Source: Thelephora terrestris
Lineage: Eukaryota > Basidiomycota > Agaricomycetes > Thelephorales > Thelephoraceae
NCBI GenBank assembly: GCA_015956445.1
Contig: WIUZ02000001.1
Span: 930,001 to 994,000 of the forward strand
Length of the DNA stretch: 64,000 nt
Direction: 5' to 3'
Numbering within the stretch: position 1 is the stretch's first letter; the number at the start of each line of letters is the position of its first letter. The translations under genes were made by a program, and so were the position numbers. The notes under the pieces were generated by a model. It had not been told where the DNA came from. It did not search any database and saw nothing but the letters and a program-made list of their open reading frames with translations. Below, piece by piece: positions 58,301-64,000 of this stretch.

Positions 58301-59745
58301 TGATGAGTGATTAGTAGTAAAACAAAAAATAATATACCAATATTGATTTGCCAGTGGATTTATACTCCTATTTGCAGAAGTAACCCCAGCTCTGACATAC
58401 TCTTCTTCAGGCTCAACCAGTACAATGTCCTTGATCTGCAGACATCTGAGAATATTTCAAAGCCCCAAAACAATGCAATCACCTGGTAAAGCGCGCAATC
58501 CACTCTTACTGAACCATGGCACCCTGGAGCTACCTCACCTGAAACCCATTGGATTTCTGGGGACACTCCATGGACTTCCACTGCCTCCCTTCCCACAGAA
58601 GAACACATTTCAAGAAGTGAATGTCCTTCTACCCTGAAGTTCTGATAATACTTGAAGACCCTCCCACAAACTTGGTCAACCCTGGGGGTAATGACTGTCA
58701 CAGGGGGTTGACCAAGCACTGGAGTCTCCTCAAGCAATTCTTCATCAGGCTCCAGGTCAGGGAAAAATTCTTGGATCAAGGGAGTGTTGATTATCCCTTG
58801 ATAGGGGAAATCCATCAGGAATTGCACAATGAATGGCACCTACAAACAATTGATAGCTTGCCCATGTTGATTAGGGGCTTTAGCTCACCTTATCACCATT
58901 TTTTAGACTCTCCTCAAAGCTCTGGGCTACATCAGGAGGGTACTCTTCCAGAATCTTCTCCTTGAAGGCAGAAGCAGTAACCTGATGGTCCTGAAGGCAA
59001 GAACTGAGGAGTGCATATGTGAGCTCATGAGTGAGCTCAAACTCCCTGAAGAGTTCTGCATAGGCAGAAGAGGGTCTGCCAATAATATACCAAGCATGCT
59101 TGGTTTCCAACCAAATCCTCCTAAATATTAAAACCATCAGCTTATGACCACCCCTATAAAGTGTCAGAGACTGTGCCTGTCCAAAACTTTCTTCTCCTCA
59201 TCAAAATCAAAGAGGCTCATAGAGCGAATATTAGAGAGCCTGAGATATTGGCAATCCTCCAAGTCAGGATCCAGCGCCTCTCCAGCGTCATCGACGACGC
59301 TCTCTGGGGCAGGAAGAACATAGCCAACGGCGCGGTAGGAAGCGAGGTGTAGTGAGTCCCTTGGCGCCAAAAGCGAATGAGGCGTGACCAGATGGCCGGT
59401 TTCGACGTCAAACACGGAGAAGCCCGTGAGTATCCTGACAGGGACAGTTCCTGTCTGCAATGAGCCGTTTCCAGGGTCTTCGCCAATGATTTCCACGTTT
59501 TCGGACTCTAGGAGTTCGTTGTCATCGGGGACATACTCAACTGATAGATAACGTGAATATAACGATGATATTGTTTGCAGCGTCAAGTCACTAACCGGGG
59601 GGCAGCTCGGCCATTCCTTTGCGTGGGTGGTGAAATCTGAGACGCGGGCGGCAGAGTAGAATGAACGACGATCGAGTACAGCAAGCGTGGGAAATGTTGA
59701 CTTGAACACCAACAAGGATAACCGCCCGTCGTGAAGCCCGCGCGG
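55390..59745 (-). CDS. DNMT1/DIM-2-type cytosine-5 DNA methyltransferase (many exons)
   Basis: The frame opens at 59745 without an ATG; the true start is unresolved, and LVFKSTFPTLAVLDRRSFYS is the first clear segment. The N-terminal part (ILTGFSVFDVETGHLVTPHS) resembles a replication-foci-type domain, followed by EFELTHELTYALLSSCLQD. BAH-like segments are near 58300-58000 and 57800. Catalytic motifs in order: I LRGLELFAG + GGFGTG; IV GGPPCQAFSG (Cys nucleophile, split by an intron after GG); VI FMLENVERM; VIII QAGRYGVPQNRERIIILASR; X QFRQIGNAVPVPLAAALG. The end is QMRVDSPEL, stop 55390-55392. One exon has 17 nt (56861-56877) and the next intron (56813-56860) is GC-AG. The gene body is almost free of CpG, unlike its first exon and all neighbours. 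It should methylate cytosine in nuclear DNA, probably as a maintenance enzyme. Confidence 0.85.
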
Positions 59746-59903
59746 TCAAATGGGCATCTCCATGGGTCTCTGCCTGTGGCTGAGCATAGAACGCTATTGC
59801 GTTCTCATCTAATTCCAATCACGACGGTTTTAACCGCACACAGCACACTACTACGTAAAAATCCAAGAGTGATAGATGACATGCTAAACCCCGGCGAGTC
59901 ACC

Positions 59904-62900
59904 TCAGTGCCCATTTACCCCATTGAGTTCAGTGGCGGAAGCCGACTCCGTGGGTTGCGCCGGCAGCGGTGGTAACGGAGGCGATGGGACAGGGGTTGTT
60001 GGTCGACTCGTGGCGCGATTCCCGTCTGTTGGAGAGTGCACTGGTTGAGGTGACAACATTGGACGAGGCGATGCCGGGCGAGGAGGGTCAGGAGAGTTCG
60101 GCTGTGAGGTTGGAGCTGGTGAAGGAGAGAGATTCCCCATGGGCGGCTGAGGAGGGGGAGTCGTATCCTCTTGGCTACTACTGTTCGATCTTGACAGCAT
60201 ACCCTTGATACGCTGGTTTGCTGGAAGCCTCCTGGCATTCTCTGGAACCTTTTCTGAGACTACAGTGACCAGCATCACGGTTGACGCGCCAGGAATATTC
60301 TTGAGTACAGAAAGCTTCTCATGAAGGAACTTTGCATCCGCTAGAAGCCTGTCCTTCGCCCCTTGTGTCGGAAGCTTGATTGCCGTGTATTCCTCTTGAA
60401 GGTTGTGGTTTATCGCGGCAAGAACTTCAGACATAACGTACTGCGAAGGGTCGCCTGTCAACTTCACGGAAAATCAGGTACCAGGGTGACACTGACCTCG
60501 ACGACAGGAACCGCCAAATACCGGGACAGCAGCTTGTGTAGCGTGACGGTTTCCTTAACAAGAACTTCCATATAATCGTTGGTCCCAGGGTTTGCGGGAG
60601 GAGTATTCCAGTCTACTGATTGTAAAGAGTTGATGTGCACTGCCAGCCGGTCACCCATAATGGCGATTAGTTTTGCGTGGATCTCGTTCTGGTGTTCTTG
60701 ATAGTCCTAAATGAATGACCCATTGAGGAGCGTAGACGTGGAGGTTAAAGCGTATGTATATACCCGTTTAAGCCGGTCGAACTCCGTGAGCATGACTGCC
60801 TGTTGGGGACTTAGGTGCCTCCTGAACGTCTCCCGAACGTATGGCACAAGCGCAATGATAATGGACAACGATTGCGAGGCAAGCGCTAGGGTGCATGTTA
60901 GCAGACACCCTCTCGAGTAGGAGAACCAAAGATACCAAGATGTTTGGCCGTGATTACTCTCAGACCTGCAGAACGCATAGCGCCAGCACCGAGAACTACC
61001 TGACAGGTCCTCGAGTTGAACGCTTTCAGGAACTCGATAATCCTGCTCATGGTGTCCGTAGTCAACATGGGCAGATTCATGATGATCTTGAGGTAATCAA
61101 GTAGAAGGACGAGGGTTTCGAGGGTGGCAGATACAGCGAAGTAGCTGGTTCCTTCAACGCGGAGGTGCTTGCTAACTCGTGTGGGATTAGGCGACGATGA
61201 ACCAGTGGCCACAGTAGGCGAGTTGGGAGCAGAAAGAGGTGGGAGATCCGCTCCAACAACGAGTTCTGGAGGATCCCGGACTGCGGCTTCGACGATCGTC
61301 TTGACCAAGTGTTGTATTGTTTGTGGCACCTCCGCCGGATTCCACTGCTCATCTTCCACAAGCCTCGCCGAACGTGATATTCGATCTTGGTGGAACGCTT
61401 GAAGGAAGGATTTCCCCTACCTTGCGTCAAGACGGGGAAAAAGAAATGACCTCGGTGGGTGTTCGCGCACCTGACTAACAACGACACCGCGGAGACCGAT
61501 AATCATCCGACGGCAGATGACCTCGCACTTGAGTACGAATGTCCACGAATGATTGAACAGGTCAAGGAACTCTGGTAAGGATAGCAAAGTGTGTTGCTCG
61601 GAGCGCGCGCTGATGGCAGTCGATGCCCGGACATTAGCGAGTTCCGTCATCGACGAGAGGATATCAGCCAGCTCTTCTCGTATGGGCTCCACGTCCACAG
61701 GAGCCTCCGATAATCTATTCGACGAGTTAGTCAGCAGTAGGAATCTGGGAGACCATACGAACGGACTGTACGGCTTCCAAAACTTCCATAAATAATGCAT
61801 TCTGCCGTTGGGACCCCTCTATACAACTCAGAAGGGCCGCGAACATCGAACGCAATAATTCCATGAACTCCCCGTGGGGTCTTGAGCGTACCGTTTGAAT
61901 TTCTTCGTTTCTGACCCCTAGTCTGAGCAAATCGCAGCTGGGGAGGAGACTACACTCACTCAGGATCAGGAACCGCGTCAGGGGTTTCTTCCACCGGTTC
62001 TTGGGAGCCCACAAACTATCGACATGAATTTTAAGACCAATGACAGAAGAGTTGAGGCTTGACTTACGGGCTTGGCACAATTTCTTACCTCCGTCAGGGC
62101 CACATCTCTCCACGATAACGTTGCTTCCCTAAGAGACCTCGTCCGAATAAGACCTTGCATGAGTGGTCGCAGTCGATCCATCAACGATTGATCTAACGCC
62201 TCCCGAGAGGGCAACTCTGGTATACGTTCGACGAGATCGAGCCGAAGGACTTCAACCATTTCAGCAGTCAAAGAAGAGGCGATTTCGAGGGACAGGACCT
62301 GCAAGTGTTCTGGTAAAGAGGAGAATGCCCGTAGTGACGAGAGTGGGATCCTTGCGTCCGATGGGAGTACAGTTTTGGGCAAAGAAGTCAGAGGAAGGGT
62401 TGTATCATTCTCTGTACGCGGCGACTCTTGCACGGGAGAGAGGACTTGCTCCAGTCTTGTCTGCCGAGTGGTGGCCGGCTTGGCTTGTGAAGGGGCGGGG
62501 TGGGATGTCGGATTTTCATCCCAAAGAGCGTGGATTCCTTCGAGTACAGTCAAAGCTTCTCCCCATTGTCCTGCGTTGACCAGGCCTTTAGCTACTCCAG
62601 TCATTTCTACCACACCTGATACCATCCGCACACCAGACTTGACCTTTTCGAGGTTCCGAAGCTTTTGTTCAGCATGAACGATCTCAAGTCCGCGTTTCGC
62701 ATGTTTGTCGTCAACCTCCTTTAACATTGACCTCAATTCTGCGATTCGTTGGGTGCACTGCTCGGATTCTGTCTGTAGGTCCTGCAGGTTCGATAGAGCG
62801 GCGAAGAACGACGAAGACCGGAGCGAGACTTCAAGAATGAGGTGTTGTTCGATGATATCGGCGTGGTGGGAAAGTCTCTCTATCAGAGGGAGGGAGTAAG

Positions 62901-63572
62901 CAAGGGTGGTAGAGTCTAGAGCATATTGATCCTCTTCTTGGCCCGTTACCTCACGAAACATGCGGGGGCTCCCCAGAGTGAACCGTGGGTCAAAGAAGAC
63001 AGCTGGAACCGATTCAAGAGGAGGAAGCTCCTTCCCAACCAATTGAAAAGCACCCATTTGGTCGTCTGAGGAACCATCCAATTGATCGTTGACACTCAGC
63101 CTGCTCTGAAGGAGCTGGTTCCAGTCAGAAGCCACGTTTTGGGCGTATTGATCGAGGGTCTTGCGGTTCGGTCGGGGTAGAACGACTGGAGTGACGGAGG
63201 GCACTGGCGCATGAGCCTTCGGAGGAGCGGATCGTTTGTGTGGGTTATTCACGACGGTAGATATTGCTACAGGCTGGGTGAATACCATTGTATGATGATA
63301 GGTGACAGCCACGCACCGTGAAAGCCGTGTTTACTGCTGCTCCATTCCTGCGGAACAGCCGAAAGCGCAAGCGAAGCGGAAGAAAAGCTAAAAGGGAGGC
63401 TCGCTGGGCCAAAGTAATCCCCATTCCCTTCTGTTGTTTCTGATACGATGCTGGCGGGGCCTCTCCGCTGTGGGTTGTCCCATGTGAGTTTGCGGGCGCG
63501 TTTGTTGGGTGAATCTGGGACTGCGGTGACCGGTGAAGTTGGGAGAGAGGAGGCAGAGTCGTTATCAGACAT
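59904..63572 (-). CDS. VPS54: Vps54, GARP tethering complex subunit
   Basis: ATG 63572 (MSDNDSASSLPTSP). An intron ending near 63265 joins SSSKHGFHA to ISTVVNNPHKRSAPP. Vps54-N follows: ESVPAVFFDPRFTLGSPRMF, then IIEQHLILEVSLRSSSFFAA and LSNLQDLQTESEQCTQRIAE, a coiled-coil region. Later exons cover the helical-bundle middle and the C-terminal domain (SHKFLKAFNSRTCQVVLGAG-like FLKAFNSRTCQVVLGAGAMR; QYVMSEVLAAINHNLQEEYT). A Pro/Ser-rich tail ends ATELNGVNGH. GARP tethers endosome-derived vesicles at the trans-Golgi. Only 123 bp separate its start from the metaxin-like gene on the other strand. Confidence 0.92.
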
Positions 63573-63695
63573 GGGAGGAATCTTCAGGTCTCAAGCTTCA
63601 GAAGCTTAAAGTCTCAAGGAGACATGCGCGTTATGTCGACCGTCCGTATATGGTTCGAGTGATCGAGTGACCACGACAACTCGTTCTTTCTCTTC

Positions 63696-64000
63696 ATGAC
63701 GAGCGTGATCCCAATCCCACCTCCGCTCAAAGCTTTCTTCGCTCATTTCCCTCTCTACGTTTACCCACCAATTCAGACTAGGGAGCGTCAGGAATACTCG
63801 AAATTCCCTACGCTCTGGATTCATCCACCTTTTGATCCGTCTGCTAATTTGCTCAGCTCCGACATCGAGTGTCTCAAATGGCAAGCGTATATTGCTCTAC
63901 GCGGTCTATCGAATATCTTAGTGAGATGGGACTTCCATCCGGATGCCGGTATTGACGGTCACCTACCGAATCTCTGCACGTACTCTGAGTCTGCGGGAGA
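63696..64000 (+). CDS. metaxin/Sam37-like mitochondrial outer-membrane protein (partial)
   Basis: ATG 63696 opens an uninterrupted frame to the window end. The product reads MTSVIPIPPPLKAFFAHFPL, then YVYPPIQ, PTLWIHPPFDPSANLLSSDI, ECLKWQAYIALRGLSNILVR and DFHPDAGIDGHLPNLCT. LWxHPPF...S.D.ECLKWQAY and the A-G-x-G/DG-LP-L motif fit the glutathione-S-transferase-like N-domain of metaxin and Sam37/Tom37. Such proteins join the SAM complex, which inserts beta-barrels in the mitochondrial outer membrane. The rest lies outside the window. The antisense frame at 63606-63884 is a shadow. Confidence 0.6.
   Translation, partial: MTSVIPIPPPLKAFFAHFPLYVYPPIQTRERQEYSKFPTLWIHPPFDPSANLLSSDIECLKWQAYIALRGLSNILVRWDFHPDAGIDGHLPNLCTYSESAG

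Noticed and set aside
32911-64000. A membrane-traffic gene cluster (ATG9, VPS11, EH protein, VPS54)
   Set aside because: The genes are interspersed with unrelated ones and on both strands; nothing shows common control.

Overview
This window reads as nuclear DNA of a basidiomycete, most likely an Agaricomycete. Genes are dense, on both strands, and cut by many 46-70 nt introns with GT-AG (sometimes GC-AG) borders. Proteins match fungal families: Atg9, Pmt2, Nop1, Ubp3, Hel2, Vps11, Vps54, Cox16, heat-shock factor, elongin A. I cannot fix the genus from sequence alone.

Layout. 1-1900: left-truncated Ty1/copia LTR retrotransposon on the minus strand (Gag start, leader, primer-binding site, one LTR). 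1900-4730: two paralogues of a small unrecognised family built on Y-x-DGS/DGT motifs; the one beside the LTR has no start codon and no introns, the other has three exons. 4731-6543: no supported gene. 6544-15726: Rab4-type GTPase, dual-specificity phosphatase, eIF4A and fibrillarin (divergent), Pmt2 mannosyltransferase. 15921-28655: Ubp3/USP10 deubiquitinase, a coiled-coil protein, a Prm10/ThrE-type membrane protein, a Gid7/WDR26-type WD40 protein, an HMG-like chromatin protein. 28656-32910: 4.2 kb gene-poor island with a TATA-type promoter, a 56-codon orphan ORF, clustered GATATC words and strong hairpins. 32911-42414: disordered zinc-binding protein, Atg9, heat-shock transcription factor, Cox16. 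42536-55390: Vps11, a small coiled-coil protein, elongin A, a thiamine-binding-fold protein with a 5-nt exon, an Irs4-like EH protein, Hel2. 55390-59745: a DNMT1/DIM-2-type cytosine methyltransferase. 59904-64000: Vps54 and the start of a metaxin/Sam37-like gene.

Functional links. Several genes serve endomembrane traffic (Rab4-like, Atg9, Vps11, Vps54, Irs4-like), ribosomes and translation (eIF4A, Nop1, Hel2) and ubiquitin (Ubp3, Gid7, elongin A, Hel2), but fungal gene order rarely groups pathways, so I read no cluster into this. Divergent pairs with very short spacers (eIF4A/Nop1, HSF/Cox16, thiamine-binding/Irs4-like, Vps54/Sam37-like) probably share promoters.

The most striking signal is the DNA methyltransferase gene. 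Its body, about 55270-59224, is almost free of CpG (by reading, none from 56770 to 57655, and four from 56770 to 59224), while its 5' exon and both neighbouring genes are CpG-rich. The catalytic motifs stay intact. This looks like a methyltransferase gene that has itself been a target of CpG methylation and deamination.
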